From assembly GCA_045805565.1 (NCBI GenBank), contig JBJMKZ010000036.1:86300-150299 (forward strand): a stretch of 64,000 nt of DNA, written 5' to 3'. Positions 41,818 to 49,727 of this stretch are shown piece after piece; within the stretch, counting starts at the first letter, position 1, and each line of letters opens with the position of its first letter. The stretch comes from DATAEY01 sp045805565. Its GTDB lineage: Bacteria > Actinomycetota > Thermoleophilia > Solirubrobacterales > Solirubrobacteraceae. Made by a program: the position numbers and the translations under genes. Under the pieces are notes generated by a model that did not search any database, was not told the origin of the DNA, and was given only the letters and a program-made list of their open reading frames with translations.

Positions 41818-43134
41818 TCAGCCTCCGCGAGCCTCCGCCGCCGGGCGCGACTTGCGGATGCGCACCGACTCCACCCGGTTCTCGCGCACCGACTCGACGC
41901 GGATCGAGAAGCCGTCGGCCGAGACCGTGTCGCCGCGGCGCGGCAGCCGGCCGAGCCTGGTGAAGACGAGCCCCCCGACCGAGTTGTAGGCCTCCGAGTC
42001 GGCCGGCAGCTCCAGGTCGTAGTCGTGCAGGTCGGTCACCGCGACGTGACCGCGCACGAACCAGTCGCCGTTGGCGAGCTGGCGCACGTCGCCGCCGCGC
42101 GGGTCCGTCTCGTCCTCGATCTCCCCCACCACCTCCTCGATGATGTCCTCGACGGTCACGATCCCGGCCACGCGTCCGTACTCGTCCACCACGAGCGCCA
42201 TCCCGGCCCGCAGCCGCTGAAGCTCGGCCAGCAGGTCGTCCAGCGGCTTGGTCTCGGGCACGATCGGCGCATCCATGATCAGCGGCTCCAGCGATGCCTC
42301 GGATCCCTTGGTCATCAGCTCGTGGGCCAGCGTGATCGCGTGCACCAGGCCGCGCACTCGGTCGCGGTTGTGCTCCTCGGTGACGACCAGGCGCGTGTGG
42401 CCGGCCTCGGCGCAGCGGCGCAGCGCGGTCTCCACGTCGTCGGAGACGTCGACCGTCACCACCGCCGGGATCGGCGTCATCACCCGACGCACGTCCTGCT
42501 CGTGCAGGTGGAAGACGCCGGAGAGCATGCCCGCCTCCCCCGGGTCGAGGTGCCCGCCCTCGTAGGACTCGGCGATCAGGCGCTTGAGCTCGTCCGGTGT
42601 GCCGCCCTCCTGCTTGGCGACCTCCGGGTCCACTCCCATCAGGCGCAGCTGGCTTTCGGCGATCCCGGTCAGCACCGCGGTGAATGGCGCGAAGAGAAAT
42701 CGCGACCACAGCAGTGGACGGGCGACCCGCCTGGCCAGGGCCTCGGCCCGATCGATCGCGTACAGCTTGGGGACGATCTCGCCTTCGGTGATGTGCGCGC
42801 TGGTGATGAGGACGTAGGCGAGCGCGCTCGCCACCACGATGGCCACACCGTGGCTGAGCACTCCCCCCAGGGGCCTCTCCAGCAGGCCGGCGACCGTCGG
42901 TTCGCCGAGCGCACCGATCCCGATCGAGGTGAAGGTGATGCCGACCTGGCAGGTCGAGATGTACTCGCTGATGTCGTCGACCTGGCGCAGCGCGAGAGCC
43001 GCCCCTCGCTGTCCCTCGTCACGCGCCGCCTCGAGCCTGGAGCGCCTGGAGCGCACCAGCGCGTACTCGCCCATGACGAAGAAGGCGTTGAGGAGGACCA
43101 GCAGCCCGACGGCGATGAGGAGCAGGACGCTCAA
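41818..43134 (-). CDS. CNNM/CorC-HlyC family protein (DUF21, two CBS domains)
   Basis: A 438-residue membrane protein. The DUF21 transmembrane domain (about 1-190) has LLNAFFVMGEYALVRSRRSRLE, ITFTSIGIGALGEP and ITEGEIVPKLYAI, as in CorC/CNNM magnesium transporters. Two CBS domains follow (about 210-335; VMTPIPAVVTVDVSDDVETALRRC and MALVVDEYGRVAGIVTVEDIIEEVVGEIEDE), then a CorC/HlyC domain (345-430; WFVRGHVAVTDLHDYDLELP). Family members are linked to Mg2+ or Na+/Mg2+ exchange and bind ATP in the CBS pair. ATG at 43134. Expected to act alone in the membrane. Confidence 0.9.
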   Translation of the reverse strand: MSVLLLIAVGLLVLLNAFFVMGEYALVRSRRSRLEAARDEGQRGAALALRQVDDISEYISTCQVGITFTSIGIGALGEPTVAGLLERPLGGVLSHGVAIVVASALAYVLITSAHITEGEIVPKLYAIDRAEALARRVARPLLWSRFLFAPFTAVLTGIAESQLRLMGVDPEVAKQEGGTPDELKRLIAESYEGGHLDPGEAGMLSGVFHLHEQDVRRVMTPIPAVVTVDVSDDVETALRRCAEAGHTRLVVTEEHNRDRVRGLVHAITLAHELMTKGSEASLEPLIMDAPIVPETKPLDDLLAELQRLRAGMALVVDEYGRVAGIVTVEDIIEEVVGEIEDETDPRGGDVRQLANGDWFVRGHVAVTDLHDYDLELPADSEAYNSVGGLVFTRLGRLPRRGDTVSADGFSIRVESVRENRVESVRIRKSRPAAEARGG

Positions 43135-43271
43135 GCGATCGCCAGCGGCGAGGCGGCGGGGTGTCCGCCGCTACTTCGGGGAAGGTCGTCGTTCATGCAG
43201 CCGACGGCCGAACCGTAGCAGGCATCATCCCGGCAATCCGGACGCCGACCGCCGCGCGGGCGGGCGGGCGG

Positions 43272-43550
43272 TCAGGCGAGGCCGTCGATCATTCCCGCCA
43301 GCGAGAAGTCCGCCTCGGTGAGCCCGCCCTCGGCGTGGTTGGTCACCGAAAGGCGCACCTTGTTCCATCCGTGCACCAGGATGTCAGGGTGGTGGTTGAC
43401 GTCCTCGGCGGCCTCGGCCACGCGGTTGACGAAGCCCATCGCCCGCGCGAAGTCCTCGAACTTCCATTCGCGGACGATCTGGTCGCCTTCGCGCTCCCAC
43501 TCGCTGCCGGCCAGGTGCCGGCTGATCTCGTCCTCGGACAGCAGTGCCAT
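43272..43550 (-). CDS. 4a-hydroxytetrahydrobiopterin dehydratase (pterin-4a-carbinolamine dehydratase)
   Basis: A 92-residue PCD-fold enzyme that recycles pterin cofactor after aromatic hydroxylation. The diagnostic motif is EDVNHHPDILVHGWNKVRLSVTNH, with His53-His54-Pro55 as the active-site core, and the N-terminus ALLSEDEISRHL is family-typical. No phenylalanine hydroxylase is visible nearby, so it may act in another pathway or as a moonlighting protein. ATG at 43550 is only 12 bases from the divergent GTG at 43563. Confidence 0.9.
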   Translation of the reverse strand: MALLSEDEISRHLAGSEWEREGDQIVREWKFEDFARAMGFVNRVAEAAEDVNHHPDILVHGWNKVRLSVTNHAEGGLTEADFSLAGMIDGLA

Positions 43551-43562
43551 ATCGTTTCCCCC

Positions 43563-44468
43563 GTGCGGATCGTCTCGCTGGTGCCCTCGGCGACCGAGCT
43601 GCTGTTCGCGCTCGAACTCGACGACGAGGTTATCGCCGTCACGCACGAGTGCGACCATCCGCCCGCGGCGCTCGGGCTGCCCCGGGTCACGCGCGACCTG
43701 ATCGGCCCGGGGCTGTCGGCGAACCAGATCGACGCGGCCGTACGCGAGCGCACCGAGCGTGGCGAGTCGATCTACGAGCTCGACCACGACCGCGTGCGTG
43801 AGTTGGACCCCGACCTGATCGTCACCCAGGCGCTGTGCGCCGTGTGCGCGGTGTCCTTCGACGATGTCCGCGCGCTGGCCGACCGGATCCCATCCCGCCC
43901 CCGCGTCATATCGCTCGACCCCTCGACCCTCGGCGAGGTGCTGGAGGACGTGCGCCGGGTCGCCTCGGTGACCGGACGGGAAGCCGAGGGGCAGGCCCTG
44001 TTGCGTGATGCCGCGAGCCGCATCGACCGGATTGCGCTGGCGGTCCGCGGCGCGCGCCGCCCGCGCGTGGCCGCGCTCGAGTGGCTGGACCCCGTCTACG
44101 TGGCGGGGCACTGGACACCGCAGCTCATCGACTACGCCGGCGGGGAGGACGTTCTCGGGTTCCCGGGCGAGCGCTCCACCGTTTGCGGCTGGCAGGAGGT
44201 GGCCGAAGCCCGCCCCGACGTCGTCGTGGTGATGCCGTGCGGCTACGACGCTCGCCGCGCCCGAGACGAGGCGCAGGCGCATCGCGAGTCGCTCGACGCC
44301 CTCGGCGCCGGCCAGGTGGTGGCGGTCGATGCCGCCGCCTACTTCTCGCGGCCGGGACCGCGCCTGATCGACGGCCTGGAGCTGCTCGCAGGCATCCTCC
44401 ATCCCGAGCGACTGCCGTCCACGGGGCCTGACGGGCACCCCGATCCCAGGGTCGTCGAGCTGGCCTGA
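43563..44468 (+). CDS. Cobalamin-binding-like (BtuF-type) protein without signal peptide
   Basis: A 301-residue class III binding-protein fold. It begins RIVSLVPSATELLFALELDDEVIAVTHECDHP, contains LIVTQALCAVCAVSFDDV, ALEWLDPVYVAGHWTPQLIDYAGGEDVLG and VVVMPCGYDARRA, as in the cytosolic cobalamin-binding-like family of bacteria and archaea. The absence of a signal peptide is family-typical and argues against a transporter role. The Cys pair CAVC is shared by many members. GTG start at 43563. It ends at an inverted repeat that also covers the convergent rhomboid stop. Confidence 0.8.
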   Translation: MRIVSLVPSATELLFALELDDEVIAVTHECDHPPAALGLPRVTRDLIGPGLSANQIDAAVRERTERGESIYELDHDRVRELDPDLIVTQALCAVCAVSFDDVRALADRIPSRPRVISLDPSTLGEVLEDVRRVASVTGREAEGQALLRDAASRIDRIALAVRGARRPRVAALEWLDPVYVAGHWTPQLIDYAGGEDVLGFPGERSTVCGWQEVAEARPDVVVVMPCGYDARRARDEAQAHRESLDALGAGQVVAVDAAAYFSRPGPRLIDGLELLAGILHPERLPSTGPDGHPDPRVVELA

Positions 44469-44484
44469 ACCAGCCGTCAGGCCA
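44461..44484. terminator. Inverted repeat covering two convergent stop codons
   Basis: TGGCCTGA / TCAGGCCA, perfect 8-base arms around ACCAGCCG. The two TGA stops (plus at 44466-44468, minus at 44477-44479) lie inside the arms, so one element could end both transcripts. No T tract is present. Confidence 0.4.
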
Positions 44485-45292
44485 CCGCGATCGAGGCGGC
44501 CACCGCGGCCGCCGCAAGCCCGAGGCAGGCCAGCAGCGGAACCGCGGCCGACCGCATGCGGGCGCCCATCTCGACGAGCAGGTAGGCGGCCAGCGCGCCG
44601 CCCACGAGGCCGCCGATGTGGCCGCCGATCGAGATGTTGCGCAGCCCGAAGGTGAGCAGCAGGTTGAACACGATCAGGGGGCCGATCCCGGACTGCCAGG
44701 GGTCGATGCCGCGCGCCCGCATCACCACCACCGCGGCCCCCATCAGCCCGAACACCGCGCCGGACGCCCCCACGGTCGGCGACAGCGGCGATATCAGCAG
44801 CGCGCCGAACGACCCGCAGAGCAGGGCCGTGAAGTAGATCGCGACGAACTTCAGGCGGCCGATCGCGGGCTCCAGCAGCCGCCCGAGGTAGTACAGGAGG
44901 TACATGTTGAAGCCGATGTGCAGCAACCCGAACGGCAGCTGGTTGGAGTGCAGGAAGGCGCCGGTCACCAGACGCCAGTACTGGTGGCCGTCGGCCACCG
45001 CGGGACCGAACAGCGCCCCCAGGGCGAAAGCGGTTCCACCCCCCTGACCGCCGCCCTGGCCGGTCGCCAGCTCGGCCAGCCAGAGCACGGTGTTGATCGC
45101 GATCAGGACATACGTGACCACCGGTTCGGCGACCATGGTTCGCGCCGTCCGCACCTTGGTGCGCTCCCGCGAACACTCCGGGCAGCGCATCCCGACCGGG
45201 GTGGGCGTCATGCAGTCGGGACAGATCGGGCGCCCGCAGCTCGAGCAGGAGACGCTGGTCTCGCGCCCGGAGTGGCGGTAACAGGTCGCCAT
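44477..45292 (-). CDS. Rhomboid intramembrane serine protease with N-terminal zinc-ribbon
   Basis: A 271-residue membrane protease. Residues 1-42 carry seven cysteines (C4, C16, C19, C24, C27, C37, C40) with histidine H7 in a B-box-like zinc finger (CYRHSGRETSVSCSSCGRPICPDC). Six or more membrane helices follow; the catalytic Ser is in SPTVGASGAVFGLMGA and the catalytic His in ISIGGHIGGLVGG, and the WR motif region is HQYWRLVTGAFLHSN. It would cleave membrane helices of unknown partner proteins. Last gene of a four-gene minus-strand run with the ECF sigma factor. ATG at 45292. Confidence 0.9.
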   Translation of the reverse strand: MATCYRHSGRETSVSCSSCGRPICPDCMTPTPVGMRCPECSRERTKVRTARTMVAEPVVTYVLIAINTVLWLAELATGQGGGQGGGTAFALGALFGPAVADGHQYWRLVTGAFLHSNQLPFGLLHIGFNMYLLYYLGRLLEPAIGRLKFVAIYFTALLCGSFGALLISPLSPTVGASGAVFGLMGAAVVVMRARGIDPWQSGIGPLIVFNLLLTFGLRNISIGGHIGGLVGGALAAYLLVEMGARMRSAAVPLLACLGLAAAAVAASIAVA

Positions 45293-45376
45293 CGGCTCCC
45301 GACGCAACCTACAGCAGCCGGTCGGCGCGCCCGCCCGGCACGCGACGGGACGGGGCGCGACGTTCGCGAAGCCCGC

Positions 45377-45739
45377 TCAGCGCGCGCGTTGCACCGGCGG
45401 CCACAGGCGCCGCGCCTCGTCGGCCACGTCGCGGGCGGTGCGCTCGGCGAGCTCCAGCATGGAGCCCGGGCGTGAGCGCCGGCGCTGGGCGCGACGGCGC
45501 GCCCGGAGCAGGACCAGCGCGGTGCCCGCGCCCGCCCCGACGACGGCCGCCGCCAGGGGGCGACCCCAGTTGCGGGGGTCCCGCATGGCCGACAGCTCCC
45601 ATCCCTCCAGCTCGTCGGCCGCCAGCTCGGTGAGGCCGGCCAGCGTGGCCTCGAGCCGCTCGTGCAGGGCGGCGGGCGGCTCGATCGGCGCCAGCGCCTC
45701 GCGCAGGAGGCTCTCGAAGTCCGCCGCCTCGCCGTTCAT
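45377..45739 (-). CDS. Single-pass membrane protein next to an ECF sigma factor (candidate anti-sigma)
   Basis: A 120-residue protein with a short acidic N-terminal domain (DFESLLREALAPIEPPAALHERLEATLAG), one hydrophobic helix (about 60-80, RPLAAAVVGAGAGTALVLL) and a highly basic C-terminal tail (RARRRAQRRRSRPG). It lies 31 bases after the ECF sigma gene, the place and general layout of anti-sigma factors, but the HxxxCxxC zinc motif is absent. Function is therefore unproven. ATG at 45739. Confidence 0.65.
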   Translation of the reverse strand: MNGEAADFESLLREALAPIEPPAALHERLEATLAGLTELAADELEGWELSAMRDPRNWGRPLAAAVVGAGAGTALVLLRARRRAQRRRSRPGSMLELAERTARDVADEARRLWPPVQRAR

Positions 45740-45770
45740 GCGCTCGCTCCCGTGCCCGCGACCCGGTCGG

Positions 45771-46307
45771 TCATGGCTGGGCCACTCCCTGGCTGACGAC
45801 CTGCTCGAGCTGGCGGGTCGCCCGGTGCAGCAGGACCTTGGTGGCGCCGTCGCTGCGTCCCAGTGCCCGCGCTATCTCCCGGTTGTCCATGCCGAGCGCG
45901 AACCGCATGATCAGCGCCTCGCGCCGGTCCTCCGGCAACTCGCGCACTCCCGCGATGATGCGCTCCAGCCGCTCGCGGCCCTCGACCAGGGCCTCGGTGT
46001 CGTGCGGCGCGCTGAGCACCGACGCGTCCTCGATCGTGGTCTGCGGCCGGCGTGAGCGGTCGCGATAGTAGTTGGCCGCCAGGTTGTGGGCGATGCGGAT
46101 CAGCCACGGGCGCAGCGGGCGGCCGTTCGACTCTCGCTGGGCGCGTTCGAAGTGCCGGTAGGCCTGGAGGAAGGTCTGCTCGGTGAGGTCCTCGGCGTCG
46201 TGGTGGTTGCCGATCCGGTAGTAGGCGTACGAATAGACGTCCCGCAGGTGCGCGCGGTAGAGCTCGCTGAACTCCTGGTCGAGCTCCGCCTTGGGCTTGG
46301 ACGGCAT
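45771..46307 (-). CDS. ECF-type RNA polymerase sigma factor
   Basis: A 178-residue sigma-70 family group 4 factor. Region 2 is RDVYSYAYYRIGNHHDAEDLTEQTFLQAYRHFE with the promoter-melting helix RPWLIRIAHNLAANYYRDRSRR, and region 4 is LPEDRREALIMRFALGMDNREIARALGRSDGATKVLLHRATRQLE. Follows the plsC-gpsA fusion by 22 bases and precedes the candidate anti-sigma gene. The regulon is not predictable here. ATG at 46307. Confidence 0.9.
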   Translation of the reverse strand: MPSKPKAELDQEFSELYRAHLRDVYSYAYYRIGNHHDAEDLTEQTFLQAYRHFERAQRESNGRPLRPWLIRIAHNLAANYYRDRSRRPQTTIEDASVLSAPHDTEALVEGRERLERIIAGVRELPEDRREALIMRFALGMDNREIARALGRSDGATKVLLHRATRQLEQVVSQGVAQP

Positions 46308-46329
46308 CGCCCATGGGACACTACTCGCG

Positions 46330-47988
46330 TCACGCCGCCCGGACGGCCCCCGACGCCGGCGCCGGGGAGATCAGCTCGCGCGACCAGTTGCCGGGCTCGA
46401 TTCGTCCGGCCAGCAGCTCCGCCAGGCCCTCCAGGGTGGGCGCCGGCACCGCCGCCTGCCGGGCGAGCTCAGCCAGCAACGGAACCGCATCGACAGCCTC
46501 GGCGGCCTGCCCTAGATGGGGCAGGATCTCCGGCGTCGGGACGCCGCTGGCCAGAAGCTCGCCGGCCCGCCGGTTGCGGCTGCCCGCCGCGATCAGGGTT
46601 GCGACCAGATCGCCGGTGCCGGCCAGCCCGGCGAAGGTCTCGGGGCGCGCGCCGCGCCGGCGGGCGTAGGCCTCCACCTCGGAGAACACCTTCCCGGCCG
46701 CGGCTCCCGCGAGGTTGGGCTCGGCGATCCCGGCCGCCGAGGCGGCCAGGGCGGCAGCGTTCTTGCCCGCCGCCGCCAGCTCGACGCCGGTCACGTCGGT
46801 CGTGCGGTGAAGGTCGAAGCCGGCGGCGCCCAGCGTCTCGGCGAGCTGGCGCGCCAGCCCCCCGTCCCGGCAGGCGACGACCAGCGAGGCGCCGCGCTCG
46901 AGCGCCTGCGCCGCATGGGCGGGTCCCGCGAGCGAGGCGACGGCGCGGGCGCCGACCCGCTCGGCGACGAACGCGCTCGGGAGGGTGCCCAGCGGCGGCG
47001 TGAGCCCCTTGGAGACCACGAGCACGCCGGCTCGGGACGGAATGCGCCCCCCGTGGGCGGCCATGACCGCGGGCAGCGCGCGGGCGGCGACCGCCAGGCA
47101 GACGAGGTCCTGACCCCCGAGCTTCAGCTCCGAGGCGCGAGTCACCCGGATCGTGTCGGGGAGCCCGACCCCCGGCAGGTAGCGCGGGTTCTCGCGCTCG
47201 CGTCCGACGTCCTCGGCCTGCTCGGCGGTGCGGCAGCCGAGGTCCACCTCGAGCCCTGCCCGAGCGAGCGCGACGGCGAGTGCGGTGCCCCACGACCCGG
47301 CGCCGATCACCGCGGCGCGCCGCAGAGGCGCCAGGCCGCCCAGCCATTCCCACTGCAGCATCACGCACGGCCAGATCCGGTCGGTGACGGCGGTGGCCAG
47401 CCCGGGCGACGGGCTCTCCACGCGGGGGAAGGTCAACGGGCGGCCGCAGCGGATGCGGACCTGGTGCGGGCGGATGCGCCACCGCTTGCGAATCGCCTCG
47501 GTGCCGATCACCGCGACCGGAACCACCGGGGCGCCGGTCTCGAGTGCCAGCCGCCCGACACCACGCTTGGGGCGGCCCAGCGAACCGGGACGGACCCGAG
47601 TGCCCTCGGGGAAGATCACGACGCAGTCGCCGCGCTCCAGGATCGCGCGCGCGGTGGCGACCATGTCGGCGTCGGAGGCCCCGCGGTCGACCGGGAAGGC
47701 CCCCAGGGCGTTGAGGATCCAGGCCTGCCAGCGGCGACGGAAAAGCTCCTTCTTGGCCACGTAGTAGATCGGGCGCCGCACCAGCGTGCCGACCAGGAAC
47801 GGGTCGAGGAACGAGCGATGGTTGGCGGCGAAGACGATCGGGCCGGCGGTCGGCACGTGCTCGCGCCCCATCCGTCGCAGGCGGAAGTAGACGTGGAAGA
47901 GCGGCTGCAGGATCGCCCGCGCGGGCCAATAGACGAGCGGGTTGACCCCGCGGGTGCGGGCGCGCGCATGGAAGCGCGACAGCTCCAT
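46330..47988 (-). CDS. Fused 1-acyl-glycerol-3-phosphate acyltransferase / glycerol-3-phosphate dehydrogenase
   Basis: One uninterrupted 552-codon frame joins two phospholipid enzymes. Residues 1-205 are a PlsC-type acyltransferase: HxxxxD motif NHRSFLD (His57-Asp62), EGTR motif FPEGTR (126-131) and GAPVVPVAVIGTEAI. Residues about 222-552 are an NAD(P)-dependent glycerol-3-phosphate dehydrogenase: Rossmann GAGSWGT (229-235), LVVSKGL, SLAGPAHAAQALERG, catalytic-lysine block AAAGKNAAALAASAAGI and FAGLAGTGDLVATL. An internal ATG (47361, residue 210) could also start a separate GpsA. GpsA makes sn-glycerol-3-phosphate and PlsC acylates the lyso-lipid two steps later. Start ATG at 47988. Confidence 0.85.
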   Translation of the reverse strand: MELSRFHARARTRGVNPLVYWPARAILQPLFHVYFRLRRMGREHVPTAGPIVFAANHRSFLDPFLVGTLVRRPIYYVAKKELFRRRWQAWILNALGAFPVDRGASDADMVATARAILERGDCVVIFPEGTRVRPGSLGRPKRGVGRLALETGAPVVPVAVIGTEAIRKRWRIRPHQVRIRCGRPLTFPRVESPSPGLATAVTDRIWPCVMLQWEWLGGLAPLRRAAVIGAGSWGTALAVALARAGLEVDLGCRTAEQAEDVGRERENPRYLPGVGLPDTIRVTRASELKLGGQDLVCLAVAARALPAVMAAHGGRIPSRAGVLVVSKGLTPPLGTLPSAFVAERVGARAVASLAGPAHAAQALERGASLVVACRDGGLARQLAETLGAAGFDLHRTTDVTGVELAAAGKNAAALAASAAGIAEPNLAGAAAGKVFSEVEAYARRRGARPETFAGLAGTGDLVATLIAAGSRNRRAGELLASGVPTPEILPHLGQAAEAVDAVPLLAELARQAAVPAPTLEGLAELLAGRIEPGNWSRELISPAPASGAVRAA

Positions 47989-48036
47989 GGCCCAGGACAA
48001 CCCCGTCCTTCCGGCCTCGTTACAGTTGCGGCCGCG

Positions 48037-48594
48037 ATGGCGATCGACCGGGCACGCACCACCAGGGGGGCCCTCGCCGGCGCGGTCGCCGCCGGGCTGT
48101 GGGCGGTCCAACAGCCGCTCGACAAGCTGGTCTTCCGGAGCGCCTACGACGATGTCGAGCTGCTCGGCAAGAGCGTGACCCGCGGTCCCGCCTGGTATCC
48201 GGTGGGGCTGTCGCTGCACCTGCAGACCGGGGCGCTGTTCGGCGCGGTCTACGCGGCGGGAGCCGGCGCGGTGCCCCTGCCCGCCGTCGCGCGAGGCGTG
48301 CTCGCCGCCATGGTCGAGCACCTCGGGCTGTGGCCGTTGGTGGCCCTCAGCGACCGCTTCCATCCGGCCCGGGACGAGCTGCCGCGCCTGAGCGGCAACC
48401 GCCGCGCCCTGTGGCAGGCGACGTGGCGACACCTGCTGTTCGGCACGGTGCTGGGCGAGCTCGAGCGCCGCCTCAACCGGGCCGCCGCCCAGGAAGGGCT
48501 CGACTTGCACGCCACCATCTCCCCCAACGGGCATGGGAGCCTGGACGACGCCGTCCCGGCCGGCGCCGCCGGTGCCGACGCTTCCCCGGCGTAG
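48037..48594 (+). CDS. Hydrophobic protein of unknown function
   Basis: A 185-residue protein, probably membrane-associated, with hydrophobic stretches near residues 10-26 (GALAGAVAAGLWAVQQP), 55-80 (SLHLQTGALFGAVYAAGAGAVPL) and 88-103 (LAAMVEHLGLWPLVAL), and a polar Ala/Gly/Asp tail. Conserved-looking segments are KLVFRSAYDDVELLGK and SGNRRALWQATWRHLLFGTVLGELERRL. No family is recognised. ATG at 48037, divergent from the PlsC-GpsA gene across 48 bases. tRNA-Thr follows 13 bases after its stop. Confidence 0.6.
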   Translation: MAIDRARTTRGALAGAVAAGLWAVQQPLDKLVFRSAYDDVELLGKSVTRGPAWYPVGLSLHLQTGALFGAVYAAGAGAVPLPAVARGVLAAMVEHLGLWPLVALSDRFHPARDELPRLSGNRRALWQATWRHLLFGTVLGELERRLNRAAAQEGLDLHATISPNGHGSLDDAVPAGAAGADASPA

Positions 48595-48607
48595 ACTCGA
48601 TCGCGAA

Positions 48608-48680
48608 GCCGGAGTAGCTCAGTTGGCAGAGCGGTCGCCTTGTAAGCGACAGGCCGTCGGTTCGATTCCGACCTCCGGCT
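48608..48680 (+). tRNA. tRNA-Thr (anticodon TGT)
   Basis: A complete cloverleaf of 73 bases: acceptor GCCGGAG/CTCCGGC with discriminator T, D-arm GCTC-AGTTGGCA-GAGC, anticodon stem GTCGC/GCGAC with loop CTTGTAA (anticodon TGT, reads ACA), five-base variable region, T-arm GTCGG-TTCGATT-CCGAC. The CCA end is not encoded. The 3' end shows no adjacent integrase or repeat. Confidence 0.97.
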
Positions 48681-48736
48681 CTCGACCCGACGGCGCCCTC
48701 GGGCCCGCCGCCGGCCTGCCTCACGGCGCTCCCGGC

Positions 48737-49249
48737 ATGAGGGCTGCGCTTCAGCGGCCCGCGGTGGCCCTCGTCGTGCTCGCGGTGGGGTCCGTGGGAG
48801 TCGGATGCGGGCAGCGTCCCAGCCGGTCGCAACCCGCCGCGGCGCCGGCCAAGCGGCAGGCGCTGGCCCAGCAGCGCGATCCGATCGGGGCCCGGGGGCG
48901 GACCCTCGGGCTCGCCCGGGTGGTGATCCCGCCGGGCACCAGCCTGCCGCTGCACCGGCACGAGGGCACGCAGGCCGCCTACGTCCAGCAGGGGGCGCTC
49001 ACCTACAGCGTGCTCGCCGGCGACGTCGAGGTGATGCGCGGCGCATCCGACGCCGGCCCGGCCCCGGTGCGGCGGATCGGCCGCGGCCAGACGGCGACGA
49101 TCACGGCGGGCGAGTGGATCGTGGAGGAGCCCGACGACGTCCACCGCGCGGCCAACCGGGGCCGCAGGCCGGTCGTCGTGCTCCTCGCCACCCTGCTGCG
49201 AACCGGCGCCCCGCCGGCCACCCCGGTGGCCGGCCCCGCGGGACGCTAG
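48737..49249 (+). CDS. Cupin-domain lipoprotein
   Basis: A 170-residue exported lipoprotein: signal peptide with lipobox VGVGC, an Ala/Gln/Pro-rich tether and a cupin domain from about 65 (PPGTSLPLHRHEGTQAAYVQQGALTYSV, then GQTATITAGEWIVEEPDDVHRAANRGRRPVVV). The two cupin motifs keep His residues in HRHEGTQ and DVHRA that could bind a metal. Function unknown; probably sits at the outer face of the membrane. ATG at 48737, 57 bases after the tRNA. Confidence 0.8.
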   Translation: MRAALQRPAVALVVLAVGSVGVGCGQRPSRSQPAAAPAKRQALAQQRDPIGARGRTLGLARVVIPPGTSLPLHRHEGTQAAYVQQGALTYSVLAGDVEVMRGASDAGPAPVRRIGRGQTATITAGEWIVEEPDDVHRAANRGRRPVVVLLATLLRTGAPPATPVAGPAGR

Positions 49250-49303
49250 CCGCCCAGGTGCTGGTCGAGCAACGTTGCGAGGTCCGGCCCCGCGGAGGCG
49301 AGC

Positions 49304-49690
49304 TCATCCGTCGATCGCCCGCGCCACCCATTCACCCCCCGATCGCCCCAATGTGACGCGAGCCTCGCGTCCATCGGCGGTGACGAAGCGAAACACCGCC
49401 TGATCCTCGTCGGTTCCCGGCCGGTCGAGCACCGCCACCAGGTACTGCCCGCGCACCTCGGCCCCGGGCCGGGTCGCCTCGAACGCGCGCCGGGCGGCGG
49501 CCTCGAGCGCCCGCGGCTCCCATCCCTTGTCGGCGGCGCGCGCGGCGGCGAGCGCCCGGTTGGCCTCTTCCACCGACGCCTCGAGCTCGGGCCGGGACGG
49601 ACGGCGCCTGGCGTTGGCCACCGCGCCGCCGATGGCCAGCAGGACCACGACGGCCACCGCGACCACGACCACGACGGTCAGCGTCGACAT
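49304..49690 (-). CDS. Membrane-anchored protein of unknown function
   Basis: A 128-residue protein with an N-terminal transmembrane helix (residues 4-24, LTVVVVVAVAVVVLLAIGG), a charged coiled stretch and a C-terminal beta-rich part (VRGQYLVAVLDRPGTDEDQAVFRFVTADGREARVTLGRSGGEWVARAI) that looks like a small NTF2/Tim44-like fold. No family is certain. ATG at 49690. Located 37 bases after sigH on the same strand, so it may be co-transcribed with it. Confidence 0.6.
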   Translation of the reverse strand: MSTLTVVVVVAVAVVVLLAIGGAVANARRRPSRPELEASVEEANRALAAARAADKGWEPRALEAAARRAFEATRPGAEVRGQYLVAVLDRPGTDEDQAVFRFVTADGREARVTLGRSGGEWVARAIDG

Positions 49691-49727
49691 GGCGGGATCT
49701 TAGGACCGGCGCGTCGCGCCGTCGCGC

